NCBI GenBank assembly: GCA_963787285.1
Contig: CAWBCM010000010.1
Span: forward strand, 1-64,000
DNA from: JAHEJN01 sp963787285
GTDB lineage: Bacteria > Actinomycetota > Acidimicrobiia > Acidimicrobiales > JAHEJN01
Length of the DNA stretch: 64,000 nucleotides
Reading direction: 5' to 3'
A model generated the notes under the pieces. The model had not been told where the DNA came from, searched no databases, and saw nothing but the letters and a program-made list of their open reading frames with translations. This document shows positions 17,989 through 26,740 of the stretch, piece by piece. Numbering within the stretch: position 1 is the first letter of the stretch; the number at the start of each line of letters is the position of its first letter. A program made the translations under genes and the position numbers.

Positions 17989-18570
17989 TCAGTGGCCGAT
18001 CATCCTCAACGCCTCGGACCGGCTCTTCTCGTCGCTGCGGAGCAATCCGCGTACCGTCGAGGTGAACGTCTTCGAGTTGGGTTTGCGCACACCCCGCATT
18101 CCCATGCACAAGTGCTCGGCCTCCATCACCACCATGGCGCCACGTGGTTGGAGCACGTGGTCGATCGCGTCGGCGATCTGGGTGGTGAGGCGCTCCTGCA
18201 CCTGGGGCCGGCGCGAGTACCCGTCGACGAGCCGGGCCAGCTTCGAAAGACCGGTGACTCGGCCGTCCTTGTTGGGAATGTAGCCGATGTGGGCCACCCC
18301 GAAGAAGGGCAGGAGATGGTGCTCACAGAGCGAGTAGAAGGAGATGTCACGCACGATGACCAGCTCGTCGTGGTCGGCTTCGAAGGTCGTGAGGAGGTGG
18401 GTCGCCGGATCCTCGTGCAGGCCGCCGCACACCTCGGCGTACATGCGGGCCACTCGCGCCGGCGTGCGGAGGAGACCATCCCGGTCCGGGTCCTCCCCTA
18501 TCGCGGCGAGGATCTCCCGCACCGCCGCCTCGATGCGGGGGTGATCGACGGGGCTCTTCTGGTCACTCAT
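17989..18570 (-). CDS. folE: GTP cyclohydrolase I
   Basis: Makes dihydroneopterin triphosphate from GTP, opening the folate pathway. The 193-residue protein has the zinc and catalytic segment YSLCEHHLLPFFGVAHIGY, GLSKLARLVDGYSRRPQVQE, the second half QERLTTQIADAI, and HLCMGMRGVRKPNS with the second zinc cysteine. Full length. It lies between ftsH and folP, the conserved order in actinobacteria. Confidence 0.96.
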   Translation of the reverse strand: MSDQKSPVDHPRIEAAVREILAAIGEDPDRDGLLRTPARVARMYAEVCGGLHEDPATHLLTTFEADHDELVIVRDISFYSLCEHHLLPFFGVAHIGYIPNKDGRVTGLSKLARLVDGYSRRPQVQERLTTQIADAIDHVLQPRGAMVVMEAEHLCMGMRGVRKPNSKTFTSTVRGLLRSDEKSRSEALRMIGH

Positions 18571-18633
18571 CTGGGGGCCTTCCTCGGCGACCGACGGAAC
18601 CTCGAAGGGTACGTCGCAAAGCCGCCCGAAGGC

Positions 18634-20544
18634 CTACTCGAAACGGGGAATCGGCATCGGGGTACCCGCGTCGTCGGACTCGACCGCACGAACACCCGCC
18701 GGGTGCACATCGTGACCGAGCGGCTCCTCGACCGTCCCGGTCCCGTCGATGTCGGCGAAGATCAGCTCGAGATCGTCGGCCTCGAGGGTCTCGTGGTCGA
18801 TGAGCGCCTGGGCCAATCGGTCGAGCGTGCGACGATGGACGGTGAGCAGGTCATGGGCCTCGACGTGGGCCGAGTCGATGAAGGCCCGCACCTCCTCGTC
18901 GATCTGGCGGGCCACCTCGTCGCTGTAGTCGGGTTCGTGGGCGAACTCCTTGCCGAGGAACACCTCACCGTGCTTGGTGCCGAACTTCCGCAGGCCGAGC
19001 TTCTCGCTCATTCCGAACTGGGTGACCATGGACTTGGCGATCTCGGTGGCCCGTTCGATGTCGTTGGCCGCCCCGGTGGTGACGTCGCCGAAGATGATCT
19101 CCTCGGCGGTACGGCCGCCGAGGAGCATGGCCAGGTTGTCGACCAGCTCGGCCTTCGAACGCAGGTACGACTCGCTCTCGGGCAGAGCGAGCGTCCAGCC
19201 GAGTGCCTGTCCGCGGGGAATGATCGTGACCTTGTGCACCGGATCGGTATGGGGCAGCACGTGCCCGATCAACGCATGTCCGGCTTCGTGATAGGCGATG
19301 ATCAGCTTGTCCCGCTCGCTCAGCAGCCGGCTGCGACGCTCGGATCCCGCCATGACTCGATCGGTGGCGCGGTCGATGTCTTCGGGGGTGATCGTCTGGC
19401 GACGCTCACGGGCGGCCAGCAGCGCCGCCTCGTTGAGCAGATTCTGCAGATCGGCGCCCGTGAATCCCGGTGTACGCCGGGCGACGATGTCGAGGTCGAC
19501 CTCCCGATCGAGCGGCTTGCTCTTCGCGTGGACGTCGACGATCTTGCGGCGCCCGGTCAGATCGGGCTTGTCGACGACGATCTGGCGATCGAAGCGACCG
19601 GGTCGCAGGAGAGCCGGATCGAGGATGTCGGGCCGGTTGGTCGCCGCGATCATGATCACGCCGCTGCTCACGTCGAAACCGTCCATCTCGACGAGCATCT
19701 GGTTCAGGGTCTGTTCGCGTTCGTCGTGTCCGCCGCCGGTGCCGGCGCCGCGGTGGCGACCGACGGCGTCGATCTCGTCGACGAAGATGATGGCCGGCGC
19801 CGCGTCCTTGGCCTCTTTGAACAGACTCCGTACGCGACTGGCGCCGACCCCGACGAACATCTCCACGAAGTCGGATCCGCTGATGCTGAAGAAGGGCACC
19901 CCCGCCTCACCGGCCACGGCCCGGGCCAGGAGCGTCTTGCCGGTGCCGGGAGGACCATAGAGCAGCACTCCCTTCGGAATCGACGCGCCGATGGCCTTGA
20001 AACGCGCCGGATCCGACAGGAAGTCCTTGATCTCGCGCAATTCCTCGACGGCCTCGTCGGCACCGGCCACGTCGGCGAAGGTGACCTTGGGGTCGTCCTT
20101 GTTCAGGCGGCGAGCCCCCGCCTTGCGGAATTGCATCATCTTCGAACCGGAGCCCTGGACGAAGTTCAACAGGATGACGAAGGCACCGATCAGGACGAGG
20201 ATGGGGATCAGGCTCAGGAGGATCTGTTCCCACAGCGGCCGCTGCTCGGTGTTGACCTCGACATCGATGGCCGGATCGGCCGTGAGGGCGGTGGTGAGTT
20301 CGTCGCCGTACTCACGAATGAAGGTGCTCTTGAACCGCGTACCGTCGACCAGCTCACCGGTGACGATCCGTGAGTTCTCGAGGAGCGTTGCGCTCGCCAC
20401 GTTGCCGTCGGCGATCTCCTGCTGCAGCTCGGTGAGGGTGAGCGTCTCGCGCGCCTCGTCGTCGGTGATGCGCACGGCGAAGAAGATGGCGGCGATGGCC
20501 GCCACCGTCGCGGCGACCGCGATGATTCGAGTTCGAGTTCTCAC
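18634..20544 (-). CDS. ftsH: ATP-dependent zinc metalloprotease FtsH
   Basis: Membrane-anchored AAA+ protease for misfolded and short-lived membrane and cytosolic proteins. 636 residues: an N-terminal transmembrane helix (about 7-24), an extracytoplasmic domain, a second helix around QILLSLIPILVLIGAFVIL, then the AAA module with Walker A GPPGTGKTLLARA, Walker B IIFVDEIDAVGRHRG and the SRH ATNRPDILDPALLRPGRFD. The zinc site is HEAGH near residue 424. The tail after residue 600 is Pro/Asp-rich. Intact frame. It sits between hpt and folE as in most actinobacteria. Confidence 0.97.
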   Translation of the reverse strand: MRTRTRIIAVAATVAAIAAIFFAVRITDDEARETLTLTELQQEIADGNVASATLLENSRIVTGELVDGTRFKSTFIREYGDELTTALTADPAIDVEVNTEQRPLWEQILLSLIPILVLIGAFVILLNFVQGSGSKMMQFRKAGARRLNKDDPKVTFADVAGADEAVEELREIKDFLSDPARFKAIGASIPKGVLLYGPPGTGKTLLARAVAGEAGVPFFSISGSDFVEMFVGVGASRVRSLFKEAKDAAPAIIFVDEIDAVGRHRGAGTGGGHDEREQTLNQMLVEMDGFDVSSGVIMIAATNRPDILDPALLRPGRFDRQIVVDKPDLTGRRKIVDVHAKSKPLDREVDLDIVARRTPGFTGADLQNLLNEAALLAARERRQTITPEDIDRATDRVMAGSERRSRLLSERDKLIIAYHEAGHALIGHVLPHTDPVHKVTIIPRGQALGWTLALPESESYLRSKAELVDNLAMLLGGRTAEEIIFGDVTTGAANDIERATEIAKSMVTQFGMSEKLGLRKFGTKHGEVFLGKEFAHEPDYSDEVARQIDEEVRAFIDSAHVEAHDLLTVHRRTLDRLAQALIDHETLEADDLELIFADIDGTGTVEEPLGHDVHPAGVRAVESDDAGTPMPIPRFE

Positions 20545-20628
20545 CAGATTCCCAGCGTAGAGGGCGGAGGCACCCTGATCCGATCGGACACTTCGCCCGG
20601 GAAGTGAGCCGAAGGGCTCACGAGACGG

Positions 20629-21174
20629 TCAGTTCTCGAGCTCGGGGTCGGGGATCCAGATCCGCACGTCGCGGTAGTTTCGACCGACCTCGCCCGCGTC
20701 GAGCCCGTATCCCACCACGAAGTCGGGCGGAATCTCGAATCCGATGTACTTCAGGTCGACATCGGGGGCCTGACGCCCGGACCGTATCAACAACGCACAG
20801 ACGTCGAGGCTCGCCGGGTTGCGCGCCGCCAGGGTGCGGCGCAGGTAGTTCAGCGTCAGCCCACTGTCGATGATGTCCTCGACGATGAGGACGTGACGGT
20901 TCTGGAGCTCGATGTCGAGGTCCTTGACGATGCGCACGATTCCGGAGGTCTTGGTCGCAGAGCCGTACGAGGAAACGGCCATGAAGTCGACCTCGACCGG
21001 CAGGTCGATGGCACGGGCGAGATCGGCCATGAAGACGAAGGCGCCCTTGAGCACGCCCAGCAACAGCGGACGGCGGCCCTGGTAGTCGGCGGTGATCTGA
21101 GCGCCGAGCTCGGCGACCCGGGTCTGGATCTGTGCCTCGCTCAGGATGATGTCACCCGGTGCTCCGTCGACCAC
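20629..21174 (-). CDS. hpt: Hypoxanthine phosphoribosyltransferase
   Basis: Salvages hypoxanthine and guanine with PRPP. From GTG at 21174 the protein has 181 residues: VAELGAQITADYQGRRPLLL, GVLKGAFVFMADLARAI, VDFMAVSSYGSATKTSG and the PRPP loop VLIVEDIIDSGLTLNYL, ending with a GYGLDAGEVGRNYRDV segment. An alternative upstream start exists, but the longer N-terminus is the antisense of tilS and has no family character. The gene follows tilS by 11 bases. Confidence 0.94.
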   Translation of the reverse strand: MVDGAPGDIILSEAQIQTRVAELGAQITADYQGRRPLLLGVLKGAFVFMADLARAIDLPVEVDFMAVSSYGSATKTSGIVRIVKDLDIELQNRHVLIVEDIIDSGLTLNYLRRTLAARNPASLDVCALLIRSGRQAPDVDLKYIGFEIPPDFVVGYGLDAGEVGRNYRDVRIWIPDPELEN

Positions 21175-21185
21175 GGGTTCCGACC

Positions 21186-22095
21186 CTAGCTCTCCCTCTC
21201 GCCCGCTGCGGGCTCGACACGCAGGCGCTGACCACGGCGAGCGACGCGATGGCCGCCGGCGATCTCGGCGGCGCGCGCGTCGCCGTTGGCCACCCGGAGC
21301 ACTCGATCGAGGGCCGAGGCGTCGACGGGATGGTCGGCCGCGGTCTCGGCGCGCAACCATTCGCGGAGCGAAACAGCCGCCAACGGCCTCGGAGCCGCCG
21401 ACAGCGCCCGCGCATCGGTGGGATCGAGGCTCGATGCCAGGTCGGACAGGAGATCGGCCGCGTCGCGGAGATGCACCGACTGTCGAGTGAGAATCGGCAC
21501 GATGTCGCACCCGGCAAGCTCGTTCAACAGCGGCAGGAGCTCATGGCGGACGCGTACGCGAGTGAACCGGCGGTCGGCGTTCATCGGATCGACGACCGGA
21601 TCGAGATCGAGTGTCCGACAGAGATCGGCGGTGTCGACACGCCGGAGGCCGAGCAGGGGCCGACGCTCCGGTCGAATGCCCGCGAGCCCGTCGATGCCTG
21701 CGCCGCGCAGCAGGTTCACGAGCATGGTCTCGGCCTGGTCGTCGGCGGTGTGACCGGTGAGGACCCCCGATGGCAGCACGGCGTACCGCGCCTGACGGGC
21801 CCGCGCCTCGAGATTGGGCCCGTCGTCCAGCTCGACCTGCTCGGCCACGAAACGGGCGCCGAATCGATGGGCTGCCTGGGCGACCACCTGCGCCTCCGCG
21901 GCGGAGCCGGCGCGCAGGCCGTGGTCGACATGGATGGCGGTGACGTCACACTCGGCGGCGGCGGCGAGCGCGAGCAGGGCGAGCGAGTCGGCCCCGCCCG
22001 AGACCGCACACACGACCGTTGGTGCCGGGGGCCGGGAAGGTGCAGCGCGGCAGCAGCGCCGTAGCCGATGACGGAGCGGCAGCGACCGGCGCCAC
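21186..22095 (-). CDS. tilS: tRNA(Ile)-lysidine synthase, frame broken by one inserted base near the start
   Basis: Modifies the wobble cytidine of tRNA-Ile(CAU) to lysidine. The PP-loop ATP site is CAVSGGADSLALLALA, followed by HVDHGLR, VLTGHTADDQAETML and VNLLRGAGIDGLAGIRPERR. The true start appears to be GTG at 22095, two bases after the zincin stop; the leader reads ATALLPRCTFPAPGT. One extra T on the + strand at about 22019 shifts the frame; without it the protein reads on into the PP-loop and is 302 residues. If the indel is real, translation could only restart at GTG 22013, just before the PP-loop. hpt and ftsH follow, the conserved order. Confidence 0.9.
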
Positions 22096-22097
22096 GA

Positions 22098-23171
22098 TCA
22101 GCCGGCGAGAGCCGACGGGGCCACGAGGCGGTCGATCCACGACTGCGGCTCGCGGATCTCGCTCATCGACGGCAGGTTCTCCGGGCCTTCCCACGCCCGG
22201 GCCACCAGGGTCGGGCCCCCGACCTTCTCGACCTCTTCGATGAACCGTTCACCCGCCGCGTACTGGTTGAGCTTGGCTTCCAGGCCGATGAGCCGCTGGA
22301 ACATCCGGTTCACCCCCTTGGCCGCGCTCCGCCGATCGCGGAGCACCTTGGCGAAATGCGGAGCGTCGGGCAGGAGATGAGCTCCGGCACGATCCATGGT
22401 GACGTCACCGTGACCCTCGAGCAGGCTCATCAGACCGGTGATCTGCTCGAGGACCTTGCGCTGTTCGGGTGTCGCGAGCATGCCGGCGATGCCTCCGTCG
22501 GCGAGCACGTCCTCGCCCCGTCGACGGGCTTCGAGCGCGTTCGTCGCGGCCTGCAGCAGCCGCTTCGGGTCGGGGTCGACGGCATCGAGGGTCTGGTTGA
22601 CGAGCGAGAGGAAGTGTTCTCGCATCCAGGGAATTCCCGTGAACTGGGCGCGGTGGGTGCATTCGTGCAGTGCCAACCACAGCCGGAACTGTCGCGGATC
22701 GAAGTCGTGCTTGTGTTCGAGACCGAGCAGGTTCGGGCCGACGTAGTACACGATGTCCTGGTCGTGGGGGTTCTCGTCCTCGGTGATCAGCAGGTCGTAC
22801 TGGCCGAGTACCCGGGTGCTCATCCAGCCCAGGACGACCCCGACTTGTGATCCGCCGACCCGACGGCTGAGTGCCCCCAGCGGCCCCGTCGGCTCCGGCG
22901 CGCCGATCTTGTCGACGAGTGGTCCGAGAAGACGCTGGAACGAGGCGATGTTGGCGTCGATCCACATGGCTCGGTTGACCACCCGGCCGCGGGCGGCGCC
23001 GGCGGTGGACACCATGCCGGTCTCGGCCTCGACCAGCTCCTGGGCCTGGGCGGTGAGCTCGTCCATGTCGGCCGACAGGTTGCGATACGCGCCGACGGCC
23101 GACGGCGTGTGGCGGCCGGAGAATCGGAGGGCGACTCGACGGGCGGTAGCCCAATCGACGGCTTCGGTCAT
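22098..23171 (-). CDS. Zinc-dependent metalloprotease of the actinobacterial zincin family (DUF2342)
   Basis: A 357-residue protein of the family often labelled 'coenzyme F420 biosynthesis associated' because of its phylogenetic distribution. The zinc motif is ALHECTHRAQF (HExxH as HECTH, about residue 172), with a second conserved stretch LLEGHGDVTMDRAG near residue 245 that supplies the third ligand region. An N-terminal helical domain precedes it. No signal peptide. It is regularly found directly upstream of tilS in actinobacteria, as here. Physiological substrate unknown. Confidence 0.85.
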   Translation of the reverse strand: MTEAVDWATARRVALRFSGRHTPSAVGAYRNLSADMDELTAQAQELVEAETGMVSTAGAARGRVVNRAMWIDANIASFQRLLGPLVDKIGAPEPTGPLGALSRRVGGSQVGVVLGWMSTRVLGQYDLLITEDENPHDQDIVYYVGPNLLGLEHKHDFDPRQFRLWLALHECTHRAQFTGIPWMREHFLSLVNQTLDAVDPDPKRLLQAATNALEARRRGEDVLADGGIAGMLATPEQRKVLEQITGLMSLLEGHGDVTMDRAGAHLLPDAPHFAKVLRDRRSAAKGVNRMFQRLIGLEAKLNQYAAGERFIEEVEKVGGPTLVARAWEGPENLPSMSEIREPQSWIDRLVAPSALAG

Positions 23172-23175
23172 GCCC

Positions 23176-23313
23176 CTACTTCTTGTTGGGGTCGTACTGC
23201 GGCTTGACGACCTTCACCACGTAGCCGACGACGGTGGCGAGGATGAGCCCGACGGCCCCGATGGTGAGGGGCAGGGCGATCCACCAGTGCCAGACGACAG
23301 CCGCGAGAGTCAT
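23176..23313 (-). CDS. 45-residue single-helix membrane protein
   Basis: A short ORF starting at ATG 23313 that ends 4 bases before the zincin start. The sequence is strongly hydrophobic from residues 4 to 36 (LPLTIGAVGLILATVVGYVV) and then has a basic tail KVVKPQYDPNKK, as expected of a small inner-membrane protein. Codon usage is GC3-rich like its neighbours. Spacing to the protease suggests an operon. I do not recognise a family. Confidence 0.6.
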   Translation of the reverse strand: MTLAAVVWHWWIALPLTIGAVGLILATVVGYVVKVVKPQYDPNKK

Positions 23314-23330
23314 GCCCGCATCCTAGGCGT

Positions 23331-23519
23331 TCAGCGATCGAGGATCACACCCCGTAGCCGGGGGAACACCATCGGTTGGTGCTTCGCACAGAACTCGAAC
23401 TCGTTGTAGATGGAGAGGTGCGTCCCGCAGCCCGGTTCGTCACAGATCCGGCCTTTTCGCCCTTTCGTAGACGAGGCCGTGGTGCTGGTGATCCGCTCCG
23501 CGCCGTGTGATCCACTCAT
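23331..23519 (-). CDS. 62-residue small cysteine/histidine protein, possible zinc ribbon
   Basis: A small basic protein with CDEPGCGTHLSIYNEFEFC followed by AKH, giving ligands Cys-x4-Cys and Cys-x2-His, a plausible single zinc site. The first 25 residues are Ser/Thr-rich and probably unstructured. Starts at ATG 23519, 47 bases after the anti-sigma gene. Small zinc-ribbon proteins at this place, after a SigR-type sigma/anti-sigma pair, are common in actinobacteria, but function is unknown. Confidence 0.65.
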   Translation of the reverse strand: MSGSHGAERITSTTASSTKGRKGRICDEPGCGTHLSIYNEFEFCAKHQPMVFPRLRGVILDR

Positions 23520-23566
23520 GCAACCGGGAACCGGGCTGCGCCCGTGGACATTCCCGACGAATCGGA

Positions 23567-23845
23567 TCAGAGATCGGTGATGTTCACGTTGCCCAGGTCG
23601 ACTCGTTGCAGCGCCTCGGTGACCCGAATGCGAAGTTCGGCCGGTGCCTGCTCGGGACACCGTTGCGACATGGCCGCACGGAAACGGATTTCCAGGTCGA
23701 AGGTGTGCACGCACGGAGCACAGTGACCGATCTCGGTGCGGAGCTCCATCAGCCGGGGAGCGACGATGAAGCCGTTCAACGCGTCGTCGAGCACTCGGCG
23801 GGCGTGATCGCAGTCTTCGGGGATACCGGGACAGTCGTTGCTCAC
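23567..23845 (-). CDS. Anti-sigma factor of the mycothiol/RsrA type
   Basis: A 92-residue partner for the sigma factor whose gene it overlaps by 4 bases. The zinc-associated anti-sigma core is visible as CDHARRVLDDAL and then GHCAPCVHTFDLEIRFR. In RsrA the redox switch is His-x3-Cys-x2-Cys; here CAPC is present but the residue four before the first Cys is Glu, and a His lies immediately before it. The usual ligand set is therefore altered. The C-terminal half is helical. Expected to release the sigma factor on thiol oxidation, with the caveat about ligands. Confidence 0.78.
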   Translation of the reverse strand: MSNDCPGIPEDCDHARRVLDDALNGFIVAPRLMELRTEIGHCAPCVHTFDLEIRFRAAMSQRCPEQAPAELRIRVTEALQRVDLGNVNITDL

Positions 23846-24486
23846 GGCGCCTCCACGGGTTCTGGGACCATGCTGGTCGGGGTTTCGGAAAGAGTGGACC
23901 CCCCGCGAGCCTCGTCGTCGACCGGAACGTCGACATACCCACGGCGCTGTCCGAACTCCGTCAACTGTTCCTGGAGCCGTTTTCTTCCACGATGCAGCCG
24001 ACTCATCACCGTTCCGATGGGGATGTCGAGGATCTCGGCGATTTCCTTGTAGGCGAATCCTTCGACATCGGCGAGGAGAACGGCCAGCCGGTACTGCTCG
24101 GGAAGCGCCTCGATGGCATCGCGGATCTCACCTTCGGTGAGGTGTTCCATCAGGGCGTCTTCGGCGCTCTTGGCCAGGTCGGCGTTCTCGCCGCCGAGCC
24201 GCTTGTAGAGGTACATGTCCTGGATGTCGGCGAGATCGCTCTCGACCGGACGGCGCTGCTTCTTGCGGTACGAGTTGATGTAGGTGTTGGTGAGGATGCG
24301 GAACAGCCAGGCCCGTAGGTTCGTGCCCTGGGTGAAGCCCCCGAAGCCGCGGTAGCCCTTGAGGTAGGTCTCCTGCACGAGGTCCTCGGCATCGGCCTGG
24401 TTGCGGGTCATCCGCATCGCGGTGGAGTACAGCTGGTCCATGTACTGCATTGCTTGCTCGGCGAACTCCGCCTGATCGGCCATCAC
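23842..24486 (-). CDS. ECF sigma factor, SigR/SigH (RpoE) type
   Basis: A 214-residue extracytoplasmic-function sigma factor, redox-stress class. Region 2 runs from MDQLYSTAMRMTRNQADAED through LVQETYLKGYRGF and NLRAWLFRILTNTYINSYRK, with the signature aromatic residues. Region 4 runs from EGEIRDAIEALPEQYRLAVL through AYKEIAEILDIPIGTVMSRL. The Pro/Glu-rich tail of about 30 residues is outside the sigma fold. It is followed by its anti-sigma gene with a GTGA overlap, the standard co-regulated pair controlling thiol homeostasis in actinobacteria. Confidence 0.93.
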   Translation of the reverse strand: MMADQAEFAEQAMQYMDQLYSTAMRMTRNQADAEDLVQETYLKGYRGFGGFTQGTNLRAWLFRILTNTYINSYRKKQRRPVESDLADIQDMYLYKRLGGENADLAKSAEDALMEHLTEGEIRDAIEALPEQYRLAVLLADVEGFAYKEIAEILDIPIGTVMSRLHRGRKRLQEQLTEFGQRRGYVDVPVDDEARGGSTLSETPTSMVPEPVEAP

Positions 24487-24492
24487 CTCACC

Positions 24493-24801
24493 CTAGCGAG
24501 CCGTCCGGCGGTCAGCCCACCGCCCCGACGTCGTCTTGATCTTCCAGCCCCGGGTGGTCATGACGAGATGCAGGTAATCGAGATAGTCGGGCGACAGCAC
24601 GCGCACGGCTGCGATGTCTCCCGCGCAGTCGTCGACGAAGATCTCGACCTCGGCGTCGGGATTCGAGCCGCCGCCCTCTTCGGTCAGCTGCACCATCCGA
24701 GCCTTCGTCACCGATCGCGCGGCATCGCCGGTGTACCAGCCCTCGATGTAGTCACGAGCCGCCGCTTCCACCTCGACTGCGTCGGCTGAACCGTCGTTCA
24801 T
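24493..24801 (-). CDS. NTF2-like putative lumazine-binding family protein
   Basis: A 102-residue cone-shaped NTF2-fold protein: AARDYIEGWYTGDAARSVTK at the N-terminus, then VEIFVDDCAGDIAAVRVLSP and DYLHLVMTTRGWKIKT, matching the small 'putative lumazine-binding' family. Starts at ATG 24801; the longer ORF to 24933 adds non-conserved residues. No catalytic residues are conspicuous. It lies 6 bases upstream of the sigma gene on the same strand, so it may share its transcript. Confidence 0.7.
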   Translation of the reverse strand: MNDGSADAVEVEAAARDYIEGWYTGDAARSVTKARMVQLTEEGGGSNPDAEVEIFVDDCAGDIAAVRVLSPDYLDYLHLVMTTRGWKIKTTSGRWADRRTAR

Positions 24802-24962
24802 GGGCGTTCCTTCGTCTCGGCGGGCGCAACCGCCAGGGGACGGCCTCCAGTCGACCAGCGTTCGACCGCACCCGTCAACCGAGCCCGTCACGTCGGTGGG
24901 GCAGGCCGATTTCTCGACGGTGGCGCCCGTCATGTCGGTGCGACGGGCCGAGTTCGCTTCCT

Positions 24963-25038
24963 TGGAGCCCGAGAGGGGAATTGAACCCCTGACCTATTCA
25001 TTACGAGTGAATTGCTCTGCCGACTGAGCTACTCGGGC
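24963..25038 (-). tRNA. tRNA-Thr (anticodon CGT), CCA encoded
   Basis: Reads from 25038 leftwards. Acceptor GCCCGAG pairs with CTCGGGC, the D arm has GCTC/GAGC, the anticodon stem is ATTCA/TGAAT with loop CTCGTAA (anticodon CGT, reading ACG), and the T arm is AGGGG TTCAATT CCCCT. Discriminator U, with CCA encoded at 24965-24963. Confidence 0.95.
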
Positions 25039-25082
25039 GGGTTCGACAAGGCTAACAAGGCGAACCCGTCCCGAGGCAGCCG

Positions 25083-26144
25083 TCAGGCCGACAGTGGCGG
25101 CAGCCGCAGGAACAGCCGCTGGAGCTGCAGGGCCTCGTTCGGATTCCGCACGAGGGCGTCGGACGCGTCGCGCAGCGCATCGATCGCGGCCAGCGCCGCA
25201 TGGGCGTCGCCCCCGTCGAGCTCGGCGCGGTAGCGCGCCGCCAGGACCGCGAATCCGTGGCGCAACTCGTCGTCGCGGAGCCGCCGGGCCTCCCGCTTGT
25301 GGCGCGCCGTCATGTCCCGGCGGGTGGTTGCGGTCACACCGAGTTGCTCGGCCTGTCGTTCGAGCTCGTTTGCTTCCTCCGCTTGGAGGGCATCCAGTGG
25401 ACCCTGCGCCTGGTCGATGACTGCCCGGAGCTCGTCGACCACCGCGGCGACCGCCGCACCCGTTCCGTCGAGTCGCACCGGTGCCTCGAGCCAGAGCGCG
25501 CGGCGAGCCGCCACGCCGGGATCGGAGGCGAGCAACCGAGCGCGATGCAGATCACCGCGGGCCGATGTCGCCGCGATCACGGCGACATCGGGGGCGATCC
25601 CCTGCTCGACCAGCCAGTCGGCCACGAGCTCCTCGGACACCTCGCCGAAATCGATGATGGTGCAGCGAGAGGCGATCGTGACGTGCTCGGGAGGTACCTC
25701 CTCGGCAAGCAGCACGAAGATCGAGGTGGCGGCCGGCTCCTCGATGGTCTTCAACAGGCTGGCGGCGGCACCCGGCTCCGCCGTGTGGAAGCGGTCGCAG
25801 ACGATGATCTTGCGCTTGCCCTCCACCGGCGACCGGGACGCCTCGACCACGAGGCGGGCGGCATCCTCGCCGCGAAGGGTCCGACCCTCCGGTGCGAAGA
25901 ACACGACATCGGGGTGCTTCCACGTCGATGCCAGCGCCAGGTGACGCTCGGCCGCCGCCCGATCGTCGCCCGCGGCATAGGCGAGGGCGGTGGCCGCGAA
26001 GGCGGCGGCGGCATCCCGCTTGCCACTCCCCCGCGGGCCGAGGAACATGTACGCGTGCACCGGCTGGCGGGCCGCCGCCCGCAGTCGCTCGACCGCTTGT
26101 GGCTGACCCACCACTGCAGCGAAGGGGTCGAGCGACGCGTTCAC
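25083..26144 (-). CDS. holB: DNA polymerase III delta-prime subunit
   Basis: Clamp-loader subunit. 353 residues from GTG at 26144, which overlaps the tmk stop (GTGA). The AAA+ core has FLGPRGSGKRDAAAAFAATA in the Walker A position, KRKIIVCDRFHTAEPGAAAS, LLKTIEEPAATSIFVLL and the SRC motif TIASRCTIIDFG. The helical C-terminal domain is long and rich in Arg/Ala. The classical zinc-binding Cys cluster of E. coli delta-prime is not visible, which is common in actinobacterial versions. tmk-holB is a widely conserved pair. Confidence 0.88.
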   Translation of the reverse strand: MNASLDPFAAVVGQPQAVERLRAAARQPVHAYMFLGPRGSGKRDAAAAFAATALAYAAGDDRAAAERHLALASTWKHPDVVFFAPEGRTLRGEDAARLVVEASRSPVEGKRKIIVCDRFHTAEPGAAASLLKTIEEPAATSIFVLLAEEVPPEHVTIASRCTIIDFGEVSEELVADWLVEQGIAPDVAVIAATSARGDLHRARLLASDPGVAARRALWLEAPVRLDGTGAAVAAVVDELRAVIDQAQGPLDALQAEEANELERQAEQLGVTATTRRDMTARHKREARRLRDDELRHGFAVLAARYRAELDGGDAHAALAAIDALRDASDALVRNPNEALQLQRLFLRLPPLSA

Positions 26145-26740
26145 GGCAGCCGTTCGGCCAAGGCCGCGTCGACCCACAGGGCGACCTCGTCGATCGGGCC
26201 GCTCCCGTCGACGACGACCCACCGCTCCGGGTCGGCTGCCGCGAAGGCCTGGTAGGCCTCGCTCACCTTCGCGAACAGGTCGAGCCCGGCCTGCTCGATC
26301 CGGTCGTGTTGACCCGACAGTCGGGCGAGGCTGATCTCGGGGGGCACCTGGACGAGGACGACGAGGTCGGGCTGCAGGCCGCCGGTGGCGAAGTGCGAAA
26401 GGGCATACACCTCGTCGACGCCCAACCCACGGGCGACGCCCTGGTAGGCGAGCGAGGAGGCGATGAACCGGTCACAGACCACGTCGAGGCCGGCGACCAG
26501 CGCGGGGCGGATCACCTCGTCGACGTGCTGAGCCCGACCTGCCGCGTACAGCAGGGCCTCGGTTCGCATCGACATCTCGTCGAACTCGGGATCGAGCAGC
26601 AGATCCCGAATGTGGTCGCCGATGCGCGACCCACCCGGTTCGCGCGTGAACACCGCGCCGAGCCGATCGGCGACACGGATCGCCTGGGTGGTCTTGCCCG
26701 AGGCATCGGGGCCCTCGAAGACGATGAAGCGTCCGGTCAT
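26141..26740 (-). CDS. tmk: Thymidylate kinase
   Basis: Phosphorylates dTMP to dTDP. 199 residues: P-loop FEGPDASGKTTQAIRVADRL, TREPGGSRIGDHIRDLLLDP, the DR(F/Y) motif VVCDRFIASSLAYQGVARGL, and a lid with RLSGQHDRIEQAG. Starts at ATG 26740, 4-base overlap with the MFS gene stop, and ends overlapping holB. Normal length. Confidence 0.95.
   Translation of the reverse strand: MTGRFIVFEGPDASGKTTQAIRVADRLGAVFTREPGGSRIGDHIRDLLLDPEFDEMSMRTEALLYAAGRAQHVDEVIRPALVAGLDVVCDRFIASSLAYQGVARGLGVDEVYALSHFATGGLQPDLVVLVQVPPEISLARLSGQHDRIEQAGLDLFAKVSEAYQAFAAADPERWVVVDGSGPIDEVALWVDAALAERLP

Noticed and set aside
17953..20373. 806-residue ORF on the + strand
   Set aside because: Antisense shadow of folE and ftsH; no recognisable family and the opposite strand carries intact conserved enzymes.
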